This document shows, piece by piece, positions 1-5,959 of a DNA stretch of 6,006 nucleotides. Every line of letters starts with the position of its first letter. Position 1 is the first letter of the stretch. The DNA is from SAR324 cluster bacterium. Lineage in GTDB: Bacteria; SAR324; NAC60-12. The notes under the pieces are model-generated. The model made no database searches, was not told where the DNA came from, and saw nothing but the letters and a program-made list of their open reading frames with translations. The stretch spans positions 1 through 6,006 of the forward strand of contig JAKUUF010000095.1 in the NCBI GenBank assembly GCA_022448705.1, written 5' to 3'. The translations under genes were made by a program, and so were the position numbers.

Positions 1-109
1 TTTCAAGGTATCTGGCCTGGTAACCAAGTGCAGCAATGCACAACCGCAGCAGCAGTAGGATTGTCTTGGGATAGGTGAGAATTACCTTGTCGTAGAACTG
101 ACGCAGCAT
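1..109 (-). CDS. RND/MMPL-superfamily lipid exporter, N-terminal fragment (partial)
   Basis: Only the first 36 codons are present; the gene continues past the left edge. The peptide begins MLRQFYDKVILTYPK and then has a hydrophobic stretch (about residues 14-30) followed by GYQARYLE. This is the usual opening of RND-superfamily exporters of the MMPL/HpnN kind: a short cytoplasmic lead, the first transmembrane helix, then entry into the first periplasmic domain. The ATG shares one base with the TGA of the mlaC-like gene (TGATG), which implies translational coupling; a GGGGG run 4 nt before the ATG may act as a weak ribosome binding site. Family knowledge: such exporters sit with mlaC/hpnM-like genes and move lipids (for example hopanoids) between membranes. 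The assignment rests on 36 residues plus context, so the family is likely but the substrate is unknown. Confidence 0.6.
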   Translation of the reverse strand, partial: MLRQFYDKVILTYPKTILLLLRLCIAALGYQARYLE

Positions 110-726
110 CAAGCCCCCAACTCTCCTGCTGAACGCATGCGTTCCAGTAACTGCTCCATGGTGTCTTTCTTCAATACCCCGGAAAACTGTGAGCGATAGG
201 TCTGCACAATACTCACACCAAGAACATCCACATCATAAACCATCCAGCCTTTTTTCTTTGTTTTGTACAGTTTATAAATCATCTCTTTTTTGTCGTCCTT
301 AGTCACAAGGTACGTCAGTACTTCCACTCGATTTTTCTTGGTCATCCTTGCTTCATCAACCACAACTTCTTCATCGGTATAAAGGTCCAGCTTCTCCAAG
401 TAAGACAGCTTCAGGCGTTCCACAAACAACTCAGAGAATTCCTTGCGTTTTGCTTTGCTGAGAGATTTCCAGTGTTTCTTGCCCAGACTGAGCCTTGCCA
501 TCAAACTGAAATCAAAAAGTCCGTCAATGGTTTCTAATATTCCTTCCTTTTTTTCATTTTTGCTGAGACTTTTGTCCTTTAGGATGTTGATCACTATATC
601 AACTTTTTCTTTTGTCATAGCACGGATTTCTTTTACTTCATCAGCAAGTGGAGCAGATGAGGTAAAAAATAGCATCAAAAGAACAATCAGTATTCTGCCC
701 GCAAAATGTTTTAGATGAACTTTCAT
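109..726 (-). CDS. mlaC: MlaC/Ttg2D-like periplasmic phospholipid-binding protein
   Basis: A 205-residue protein, the usual size for the MlaC/Ttg2D (toluene tolerance, HpnM-like) family. It has a Sec signal peptide: basic start (K2, K6, R11), hydrophobic core at about 12-21, and likely cleavage after A25 or A28. Two family hallmarks are visible: FDFSLMARLSLGKKHW at 71-86, and the segment around 159-181 with KGWMVYDVDVLGVS followed by YRSQF. Family members are soluble periplasmic carriers that hold a phospholipid's acyl chains in a pocket and ferry it between outer-membrane MlaA and an inner-membrane partner. Here it lies between an mlaA homologue (2 nt upstream) and an RND transporter (1-nt overlap), so the inner-membrane partner may be the RND protein and not the MlaFEDB ABC complex (inference). 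The ATG has an excellent ribosome binding site. Cargo could be phospholipid or another lipid such as hopanoid. Confidence 0.9.
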   Translation of the reverse strand: MKVHLKHFAGRILIVLLMLFFTSSAPLADEVKEIRAMTKEKVDIVINILKDKSLSKNEKKEGILETIDGLFDFSLMARLSLGKKHWKSLSKAKRKEFSELFVERLKLSYLEKLDLYTDEEVVVDEARMTKKNRVEVLTYLVTKDDKKEMIYKLYKTKKKGWMVYDVDVLGVSIVQTYRSQFSGVLKKDTMEQLLERMRSAGELGA

Positions 727-728
727 GT

Positions 729-1586
729 TTACTCCTCGATTAGTTTTGCACGATTCTGCTCATAGACATCCCTCAGAAACGGGTACAGTTCTATAGCATC
801 TTTTTTAAGGTTCTCATATTGACCAATCCGCAATGATTCCCTGTTTACGGTTTTAAGCATCAAGAGATTTGTCTGCTGTATTGTCTGCCTGGACAGGCCA
901 AGATATTCACCCTCTTTCTTCGGGAAATTATACGGGCGATTCTCAACATAATAAACCGGGTCCATCTGCATGTCCGGATAAAGGCTGAACATATCACGCA
1001 GATTTGACGGACCCAAAAACGGCAGAACAATATGGAAGCCTCCTCCTACACCGTAATATCCAAGAGTCTGGCCAAAATCCTCTTCGTGTGCCTCAAGACC
1101 AAACCACTCTTTTGCAGGGTCCCATATACCAAAAATTCCAACAGTGCTGTTAATAATAAAACGAAACATTTCTTCACCAGCATTTATTGGTTTAAGCTGA
1201 AGGGCATTATTGACGAACCGTATCGGAAAAAGAAGATTATGAAAGAAATTTTTTACACCACGTCGTGCAGGATCCGGCATAATCCACCGATAACCCCGGG
1301 CTACAGGATCCAGAACATAAACATAAAATCCGTCATTAAATTCAGTCATCACACTGTTATATCCGCTGAGTGGGTCAAAAATTTCTTCTTCTGCATTTTC
1401 AAATTCATCCTCGAAACCATCATCAAATTCTTCATCTTCAAAATCCTCATCAGTTTCTGTTTCAGAAAGCATTTGAACAGATTCAGGAGATTTTTCCTGT
1501 GCGGACGCAGGATTTGAAATCAGGGGATGAAGCAAAAAAGAAATGATTACAAAGAAAGTAAATATTGCTGTGGTGTGTGGTTGCAT
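729..1586 (-). CDS. mlaA: MlaA (VacJ)-family outer-membrane lipid-transport protein without lipobox
   Basis: A 285-residue protein whose MlaA domain covers about residues 70-265. Recognisable family motifs are DPLSGYN (71-77), FIINSTVGIFGIWDPA (143-158), EDFGQTLGYYGVGGG (169-183) and LPFLGPSNLRD (188-198). MlaA forms a ring-like channel in the inner leaflet of the outer membrane, takes mislocalised phospholipid from the outer leaflet and hands it to MlaC. The N-terminus is a signal peptide (hydrophobic 7-24) ending ASA|QE near residue 29. There is no lipobox and the whole protein lacks cysteine, so it cannot be lipidated like E. coli MlaA. Residues 42-71 form a very acidic linker (19 of 30 are Asp/Glu) with spaced Phe residues, preceding the domain. 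An in-frame TAG lies 12 nt upstream of the ATG, so this is the first possible start; its ribosome binding site is weak (AGAG 13 nt away). First gene of the mlaA-mlaC-RND operon. Confidence 0.9.
   Translation of the reverse strand: MQPHTTAIFTFFVIISFLLHPLISNPASAQEKSPESVQMLSETETDEDFEDEEFDDGFEDEFENAEEEIFDPLSGYNSVMTEFNDGFYVYVLDPVARGYRWIMPDPARRGVKNFFHNLLFPIRFVNNALQLKPINAGEEMFRFIINSTVGIFGIWDPAKEWFGLEAHEEDFGQTLGYYGVGGGFHIVLPFLGPSNLRDMFSLYPDMQMDPVYYVENRPYNFPKKEGEYLGLSRQTIQQTNLLMLKTVNRESLRIGQYENLKKDAIELYPFLRDVYEQNRAKLIEE
732..737 (-). promoter_or_regulatory. Ribosome binding site of mlaC, inside the end of mlaA
   Basis: On the minus strand GAGGAG lies 5 nt before the mlaC ATG. The same six bases are the last two sense codons (Glu-Glu) of mlaA and are followed directly by its TAA. 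This fixes the mlaC start and implies coupling, since ribosomes ending on mlaA occupy the site that starts mlaC. Confidence 0.85.
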
Positions 1587-1604
1587 CGGTTGTGATTTTC
1601 TCTA

Positions 1605-1632
1605 CACATAGAATTCCTTTTTTTGCTGTCAA
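1605..1632 (-). promoter_or_regulatory. Candidate sigma-70 promoter of the mlaA-mlaC-RND operon
   Basis: On the minus strand a perfect -35 box TTGACA (1632-1627) is followed after 16 nt, including a seven-A run, by TATGTG (1610-1605), a poor -10 that keeps only the TAT. Transcription would start near 1598 and leave a leader of about 11 nt. The -35 is strong and the position fits; the -10 is the weak point. Confidence 0.4.
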
Positions 1633-1931
1633 GTGCAAGGTAATTGGCTGTCTGATATGCAATTCAATTTGTCATTACTGCTCTGCGGAAAGATGGCCTG
1701 GCGGCCTTCATTCTTGCGGACGGAGAGAAAAAATCTTGAGAATCGAGTGATGACAGGCACTGGCTATTTGTCGTCCCAGGCAAAGCAGATAAGGAAAGTT
1801 AATAATGCAATTCTGGAATGGTGGAATGGACTGGATTTAAAAATTATAGAGAGAGTCAGAAACCTTCATGCAGACGCAACTACAATAATTACATCCAGTG
1901 GCTGAAAGAGACATTACCTTATCTGATGAAC
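1633..1931. other. Intergenic stretch without a convincing gene
   Basis: Nearly 300 bp between the mlaA promoter and the end of the MFS gene. The plus strand has an open frame at 1633-1905 (GTG start, or ATG at 1657 or 1693). Its 90-residue product looks like no family I know, has no good Shine-Dalgarno sequence, and starts inside the mlaA -35 region, so I do not call it a gene. I see no tRNA-like fold, no riboswitch core and no hairpin-plus-T-run terminator for the MFS gene. A short GGCC-TGGC-GGCC inverted repeat near 1695-1706 is the only local structure. It could be decayed coding sequence, a small RNA or plain spacer. Confidence 0.5.
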
Positions 1932-3140
1932 TTAATGCCTGTAAGCTGACTCTGTTTTCTGATTGATGCTGAAGAGAAACCAGAAAAGGGAAACCAAAAC
2001 AATCAGCAGCAACGGGACTGCGCTTAAGTTCACTGTCTCCCAGCCAAACGATGTCTGAAGTACACCGGATAATAATGAACTCAGCGCGGCAGTGCCGAAT
2101 ACCAAAAAATCATTTACACCCTGAACAATTGCTTTTTCCGCAGGCTGATAGGTTTCAGTGACCATAGTTGTTCCGGCCACAAACATAAAATTCCAGCCCA
2201 CGCCCAACAGGACCAGGGCAGACCAGTAATTAATTAATTCTGTCCCGGAAATATTGATTGCAATGCAAATAAAATTAAGCAAAATTCCTGTAAAAATAAT
2301 TTGAACTGATCCGAAACGCTTGATCAATGAGCCAGTAATAAAAGAAGGTGCAAACATACCCAGAGCATGCCATTGGATAACAAAGGCCGCGTCACTGAAT
2401 GGGTAACCGCTTCCTTTTGTCATGGCTAGCGGGGTTGCGGTCATTATCATTGCCATTACTCCATAGCCTATCATTGCTGAAAGCACTGAAACTATAAATT
2501 TTGGCTGCCTGAAAATTACAGTCAAAGGACGCGCATCACCTTTTTGTTCCACAACACTTGGCTGGGGGAGCCTGATCCTCATTAAAATAATTACAATGAA
2601 AAAATATAACAAAATAATAGACAGGTAGCTCCCCGCAAACTGCGCGTTTTCAAAATAATCTTTCCCCTCTGCCGCAATTGCCGGACCAATGAATCCTGCA
2701 GCTATTCCTCCAAGCATGACATAAGAAACAGCTTTTGTCCTGAATTCGATGCTTGAAACTTCAACCGCGGTAAAGCGGTACAACTGAGCAAAACCGTTCA
2801 GCACACCAAGGCAAAATATACTTAGGCAGAACAAAGGAAAACTGGAGTAAATTATTGCCAGTGAAGCAGAAGCCGCCCCAAATGTACCGATTCCTGTGCC
2901 TATCAAAAAACCGTAACGGCGCCCTATGCGCTTCATCAGCAGTGAGGCAGGAATTCCAGCCAGCATGGTTCCCATCAGATGAAAAGTAAGTGGTAAAGTT
3001 GCCAGTGCTTTGTTGTTGGCAATCTGGAATCCAACCAGTGAAGATGCGGAAACACTGAGACTGGAAGTAGACGCAGAAAGGGCGAAGCAGATACTCAGCA
3101 GCAGAATAGAAATATAGGTGTTTGTTCCAGAACTTGTCAT
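1932..3140 (-). CDS. MFS transporter, 12 membrane helices, substrate unknown
   Basis: A 402-residue, strongly hydrophobic protein with about twelve membrane segments (roughly 9-29, 45-67, 77-98, 102-125, 136-157, 168-188, 216-238, 252-272, 279-297, 304-325, 340-361, 370-392). A polar central loop at about 190-215 separates the two six-helix halves, as usual in the major facilitator superfamily. The loop between helices 2 and 3 carries the MFS motif A variant GIPASLLMKRIGRR (62-75), repeated in weaker form as GSLIKRFG (270-277). Other distinctive stretches are TATPLAM (234-240), QWHALGMFAPSF (256-267) and LLGVGWNFMFVAGTT (311-325). From memory these resemble a group of MFS proteins often left as generic transporters in proteobacteria. 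The substrate and whether it imports or exports are not visible. An in-frame TGA lies 9 nt before the ATG, so this is the first start; it has no clear Shine-Dalgarno sequence and the leader is AT-rich. It stands alone, divergent from sohB. Confidence 0.85.
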   Translation of the reverse strand: MTSSGTNTYISILLLSICFALSASTSSLSVSASSLVGFQIANNKALATLPLTFHLMGTMLAGIPASLLMKRIGRRYGFLIGTGIGTFGAASASLAIIYSSFPLFCLSIFCLGVLNGFAQLYRFTAVEVSSIEFRTKAVSYVMLGGIAAGFIGPAIAAEGKDYFENAQFAGSYLSIILLYFFIVIILMRIRLPQPSVVEQKGDARPLTVIFRQPKFIVSVLSAMIGYGVMAMIMTATPLAMTKGSGYPFSDAAFVIQWHALGMFAPSFITGSLIKRFGSVQIIFTGILLNFICIAINISGTELINYWSALVLLGVGWNFMFVAGTTMVTETYQPAEKAIVQGVNDFLVFGTAALSSLLSGVLQTSFGWETVNLSAVPLLLIVLVSLFWFLFSINQKTESAYRH

Positions 3141-3180
3141 AAAGATTATTCAATAAATATGTTTTAATTAAAGAGCGGTT

Positions 3181-3214
3181 ATTCTAACATAACATCTTAC
3201 TTCCTCCTAATTGA
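3181..3214 (-). promoter_or_regulatory. Weak candidate promoter for the MFS gene
   Basis: On the minus strand TAGAAT (3186-3181) matches five of six bases of a -10 box. The best -35 at usable distance is TTAGGA, ending 18 nt before it. If used, transcription would start near 3174, leaving a leader of about 33 nt, and the inverted repeat at 3194-3221 would cover the -35 and spacer, an ideal place for a repressor. This conflicts with the idea that the mini-ORF at 3184-3195 is translated, because it would then not be transcribed. Confidence 0.25.
3184..3208 (-). promoter_or_regulatory. Consensus Shine-Dalgarno with a three-codon mini-ORF upstream of the MFS gene
   Basis: On the minus strand AGGAGG (3208-3203) is followed after 7 nt by ATG TTA TGT TAG (3195-3184), reading Met-Leu-Cys-stop. 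A second mini-ORF, ATG TTA GAA TAA, overlaps it at 3190-3179. The MFS start 43 nt further on has no such ribosome binding site. This is a possible leader peptide or ribosome standby site, but a chance purine run is also possible. Confidence 0.25.
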
Positions 3215-3221
3215 GTAAGAT
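3194..3221. repeat. Perfect 8-bp inverted repeat with 12-nt spacer, possible operator or RNA hairpin
   Basis: ATCTTACT (3194-3201) and AGTAAGAT (3214-3221) are exact reverse complements. Centre-to-centre spacing of the half sites is 20 bp, about two helical turns, which suits a dimeric regulator binding one face of the DNA in this divergent MFS/sohB region. Read as minus-strand RNA, the stem would put the sequence AGGAGG in the loop. The repeat itself is seen directly; its function is inferred. Confidence 0.5.
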
Positions 3222-3223
3222 TG

Positions 3224-3239
3224 AAATAAATAAATAAAT
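3224..3239 (+). repeat. Four tandem AAAT units just before sohB
   Basis: Four exact AAAT copies end 5 nt before the sohB ATG, filling the place where a Shine-Dalgarno sequence would normally lie. No GGAG-like sequence is present there, so sohB translation probably depends on an unstructured A-rich leader. A change in copy number would shift spacing by 4 nt, but four units is a short tract. Confidence 0.6.
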
Positions 3240-3244
3240 CAGAA

Positions 3245-4381
3245 ATGAACGAATTTATGGAACAATACTGGTCATTTTATAACGCAGGAGTAACTATCTT
3301 TCTCTTTGCAGGATTGGCCCTGTTTATTAAACTTATTTTTTTCAGACGCAAGCGACACAAAAAGGAACCACACCTTACATTTAAACACTGGAATCACCGG
3401 TTTGAAAATGATTTTAGAAACCTGGAAAATGAACTTCATGTTGTGCAGTTTTTGCCAAAAGATGCGACCAAACTGTTGAAAAAAGCTAAAAAAAAGGAAG
3501 ACAGGGAGGAAAAACAAAAAAATAAGGAAAAGAGTGAAAAAACCGTAACAGCTATCCGTAAAAAACTGGAGCGTGGCCTGAAAACCAAGGAAGTTCTCAA
3601 GCAGCATTCAAACTGCGTTTATGTGCTAACATTTATCGGCAACATAATGGCCGCGGAAGTGGAACATCTCAGGGATCAGATATCATTTCTTCTTGAAATA
3701 GCCCAACCCGCAGACGAAATAGTGATACGCCTCACCAGCCCGGGCGGTGCTGTACCGCAGTACGGATTAGCCAGTTCACAGCTGGAAAGGCTGAAACAGG
3801 CAGGACTGCGCTGTGTTGTCTGCGTTGATACAGTTGCTGCCAGCGGCGGTTACATGATGGCTGCTGTTGCAGATAAAATTATTGCCGCACCATTTGCAAT
3901 TATAGGGTCAATTGGTGTTGTTGCAGGCATACCTAATTTCCACCGTGTTCTTCAAAAAAATGAGGTGGACTACCACCTGTTTACTGCAGGAAAATACAAA
4001 AGGACCGTGACTCCTTTTTCAAAAGTTACCAAGGAAGGTAAACAGAAAGTGCAGGATGATATCTCTGCAATTCATGATGCTTTTAAAAAAGTGATAAAAG
4101 AAGGAAGGCCGGATGTTGATATCGAGGAAATTGCGACCGGCGAATACTGGCTGGCCTCACAGGCAAAAGAGAAGGGGCTTGTAGATGAAATAATGACCAG
4201 CGATGACTATTTGTGCAGTAAACTTGACGAGCGGGAAGTAATTGAAATCAAAACCGAAGTTGACCAGAATCGACTGGAAAAACTTATCGAAGGAGGAGCT
4301 TCGCTATTCAGGCAATGGAGGACTGCAAGATTTCCCGGGGCTGGTGAAGAAGTAGAAGATCTGTCGCAACGGTTCAGGTAA
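3245..4381 (+). CDS. sohB: SohB-like S49 family inner-membrane serine-lysine peptidase
   Basis: A 378-residue protein, slightly longer than E. coli SohB (349). A single membrane segment (about 13-33) followed by RRKRHKK anchors it, probably with the catalytic domain in the periplasm. Residues 79-118 are a very Lys/Glu-rich, likely helical linker. The S49 (SppA-like, ClpP-fold) domain follows from about 123 to 325: SPGG at 165-168 (oxyanion region), nucleophile Ser200 in VAASGGYMMA, and catalytic Lys252 in AGKYKRTVTPF. The Ser-Lys spacing of 52 equals that of E. coli SohB (Ser180/Lys232, from memory). The motif ATGEYWLASQAKEKGLVDE (297-315) is also typical. Family members cleave membrane-associated or leftover signal peptides; SohB was found in E. 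coli as a multicopy suppressor of degP (htrA) loss. ATG at 3245 is chosen because it precedes the membrane segment; ATG at 3257 is possible. It is a single gene, divergent from MFS and convergent with the dehydrogenase. Confidence 0.9.
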   Translation: MNEFMEQYWSFYNAGVTIFLFAGLALFIKLIFFRRKRHKKEPHLTFKHWNHRFENDFRNLENELHVVQFLPKDATKLLKKAKKKEDREEKQKNKEKSEKTVTAIRKKLERGLKTKEVLKQHSNCVYVLTFIGNIMAAEVEHLRDQISFLLEIAQPADEIVIRLTSPGGAVPQYGLASSQLERLKQAGLRCVVCVDTVAASGGYMMAAVADKIIAAPFAIIGSIGVVAGIPNFHRVLQKNEVDYHLFTAGKYKRTVTPFSKVTKEGKQKVQDDISAIHDAFKKVIKEGRPDVDIEEIATGEYWLASQAKEKGLVDEIMTSDDYLCSKLDEREVIEIKTEVDQNRLEKLIEGGASLFRQWRTARFPGAGEEVEDLSQRFR

Positions 4382-4398
4382 ACAGCATGATAAATATA

Positions 4399-5904
4399 CT
4401 ATTCTGAATATGGCCCTTTTAGGCCGGCACTTTCCATTGAAGACGCATATGTATTGGAAGCAAGAATCAATTTTGAACCATAACGTTCAATCAATTCCTT
4501 CCTTCGATCAGGATTCTGAGTAGATTCTAATTCTCCCCAAATGGCATTGACCTCCTCGGCAATTTTGCGCATATTTTTCAGAAAATTGTCATTTCTTAAC
4601 AGTTCAAATAATCGATTTGGTGTAACTTTCCCAACTCCATCAACTGTAGTTGCCCCTTCATCAGTGTATCCTTCAGGCAAATCACCTTTCAGGTTAATTA
4701 CCTTTTTGAACCTTATTGCTGAAAAAATCTGGTCCACGGCCTGTTTTGCACCTTCAACTCGTGAAATGTGTTCTGTGTCAGCGGCTGCGTGGGGCAGGAG
4801 TTCCATTTTTCCTGAATGATGTTTTTCTAATTCAATGTATGGTGCCATCGGCCCGGTGATGTCACCATTGTCAGGATTTTTAAATATATCCGCGTCGATT
4901 GCTGCGTAGCGTACTTTACCACTTGAGAGTGCACTGTCCAGAGCCTGTGCATCAATGAGTTCTCCTCGATCATAGTTGATTACTACAGCTCCGTCATTCA
5001 GCAAGTTAAGTACGTTTTCACCAATTATACCTTCGTTAGCAAACTTACCTGTATTTAAATCGGGAGATCCCAATCCGGTGTGAATAGTGATAAAGTCGGA
5101 TCCCTTTGCGGCTTCTTCAATTGAATGAGCGTAAATTAATCCTTCTGACTCAATCCATTTTTGATGATTGGGCAGAGCCTCGTGTACCACCACTTTCATA
5201 TTAAACACCTGTGCGATTTTCGCTACTTCTCTTCCTATATTGCCGTATCCTACAATCCCGATACGTTTCCCCTCGATTTTTTCTGTGGGGAAATCCTTAA
5301 GCTGTTTACCTGTATCAAAATTTTTCTCTATTACCAGCTGATGCAGCATGGCAACATTTAAGTCAGGCGATGTTTTCAACAAGGCTTTAAAAACCATTTG
5401 CGCAGTAGCTCTGCTGTTAAAGCTTGGTGTATTCATCAACGGAGCAACTCCTCCTTCACCGCCGGCCCGGCCCCATGATGCACTGCCCATGTTTCCTGTC
5501 CCTGCACCAATTCGAACTCCACCTTCATTAAACACAGATTCTTTAGGGAAAAATGTTGCTGCAGCAATCAGTGCGTCATACTGGCCTTTATCTGTTTGAG
5601 GTAAAATTTCGTCAATTCGGCTTAAATCCGGCTGGTAGAAAAAATGAATTTTACCTGCTTCCAGAACAGAGTCTTCATCAATCGATCCTTCATGGAATAC
5701 TCCGCCTTTTTCTTCAATGTACTCTCGCACTTCACTGAAATCAGGATTCCCGTTCTGGTCAAATTTCATACCGACTAAATCATCAACGAGTACTTTGTAA
5801 GCTCGGCCAGGGTTGTCCTTTCGAGTATTTTTAATTTCAACTGAGGAATATGTAGATTTTTTCCCTCCCTTTCCCTGTGTTTGAAATTCGTCTATTTTTG
5901 TCAT
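4399..5904 (-). CDS. Atypical D-2-hydroxyacid dehydrogenase (SerA-like fold) with extra C-terminal domain
   Basis: A 501-residue protein. After a polar 35-residue lead comes the catalytic half (YKVLVDD at 36-42). The NAD-binding Rossmann domain has GIVGYGNIG (216-224) and acidic E242 after the second strand, suggesting NAD over NADP. Family residues seen are RIGAG (131-135) in the substrate loop, NTPSFNSRATA (158-168), Arg313 in NYDRGELID, and His372 in LLPHAAA. Three features are odd. The loop between GAG and NTP is about 5 residues longer than usual and rich in Gly. The catalytic Glu normally found in the DVFxxEP motif is not visible (here AAIDADIFKNPDNGD, 334-348). Residues about 400-501 form a helical tail that does not look like an ACT domain. 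Such enzymes interconvert 2-hydroxy- and 2-oxoacids; phosphoglycerate dehydrogenase (serine synthesis) is the obvious relative but the substrate cannot be assigned. No upstream start fits better; the ribosome binding site is poor. It lies 17 bp from sohB, tail to tail. Confidence 0.8.
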   Translation of the reverse strand: MTKIDEFQTQGKGGKKSTYSSVEIKNTRKDNPGRAYKVLVDDLVGMKFDQNGNPDFSEVREYIEEKGGVFHEGSIDEDSVLEAGKIHFFYQPDLSRIDEILPQTDKGQYDALIAAATFFPKESVFNEGGVRIGAGTGNMGSASWGRAGGEGGVAPLMNTPSFNSRATAQMVFKALLKTSPDLNVAMLHQLVIEKNFDTGKQLKDFPTEKIEGKRIGIVGYGNIGREVAKIAQVFNMKVVVHEALPNHQKWIESEGLIYAHSIEEAAKGSDFITIHTGLGSPDLNTGKFANEGIIGENVLNLLNDGAVVINYDRGELIDAQALDSALSSGKVRYAAIDADIFKNPDNGDITGPMAPYIELEKHHSGKMELLPHAAADTEHISRVEGAKQAVDQIFSAIRFKKVINLKGDLPEGYTDEGATTVDGVGKVTPNRLFELLRNDNFLKNMRKIAEEVNAIWGELESTQNPDRRKELIERYGSKLILASNTYASSMESAGLKGPYSE

Positions 5905-5917
5905 ATTTTTTTAAAGA

Positions 5918-5933
5918 ATAGATTGAAATCTAT
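5918..5933. repeat. Small AT-rich inverted repeat upstream of the dehydrogenase gene
   Basis: ATAGAT and ATCTAT flank the tetranucleotide TGAA, giving a perfect 6-bp dyad 13 bp before the start codon. In the mRNA it would form a weak hairpin next to the start; in DNA it would overlap the candidate -10. It could equally be chance in AT-rich sequence. Confidence 0.3.
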
Positions 5934-5959
5934 ATTCAGGAAGAAAAATATTCTGCCAA
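5929..5959 (-). promoter_or_regulatory. Weak candidate promoter for the dehydrogenase gene
   Basis: On the minus strand TTGGCA (5959-5954) and TATAGA (5934-5929) resemble -35 and -10 boxes but are 19 nt apart, longer than ideal. They lie at a sensible distance from the ATG at 5904. Low certainty; the true promoter may lie beyond the right edge. Confidence 0.2.

Noticed and set aside
1032..1517. 161-codon plus-strand open frame antisense to mlaA
   Set aside because: mlaA is assigned with strong motifs on the other strand; this product has no recognisable features and is a shadow.
1633..1905. 90-codon plus-strand open frame as a real gene
   Set aside because: No Shine-Dalgarno sequence, no recognisable family, and its start overlaps the mlaA -35 box. 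Kept only as a finding.
2761..3153. 130-codon open frame on the minus strand overlapping the MFS 5' end
   Set aside because: It lies in a shifted frame inside the MFS gene; the MFS frame has clear membrane segments and motifs, and this one resembles no family.
3163..3172. TTTAATTAAA palindrome before the MFS gene
   Set aside because: Ten-base AT-only palindrome in AT-rich sequence; expected by chance and without a partner site.
4373..4408. TTCAG/CTGAA inverted repeat between sohB and the dehydrogenase as a bidirectional terminator
   Set aside because: Only 5 bp of stem with a long loop and no flanking T-run on either strand.
4412..4425. GGCC-N6-GGCC repeat near the end of the dehydrogenase gene as its terminator
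   Set aside because: Four-base stem, inside the coding region, not followed by a T-run on the minus strand.
4399..5904. Calling the dehydrogenase serA
   Set aside because: Missing DVFxxEP Glu, no ACT domain and no serine-pathway neighbour in the window; the symbol would overstate the evidence.
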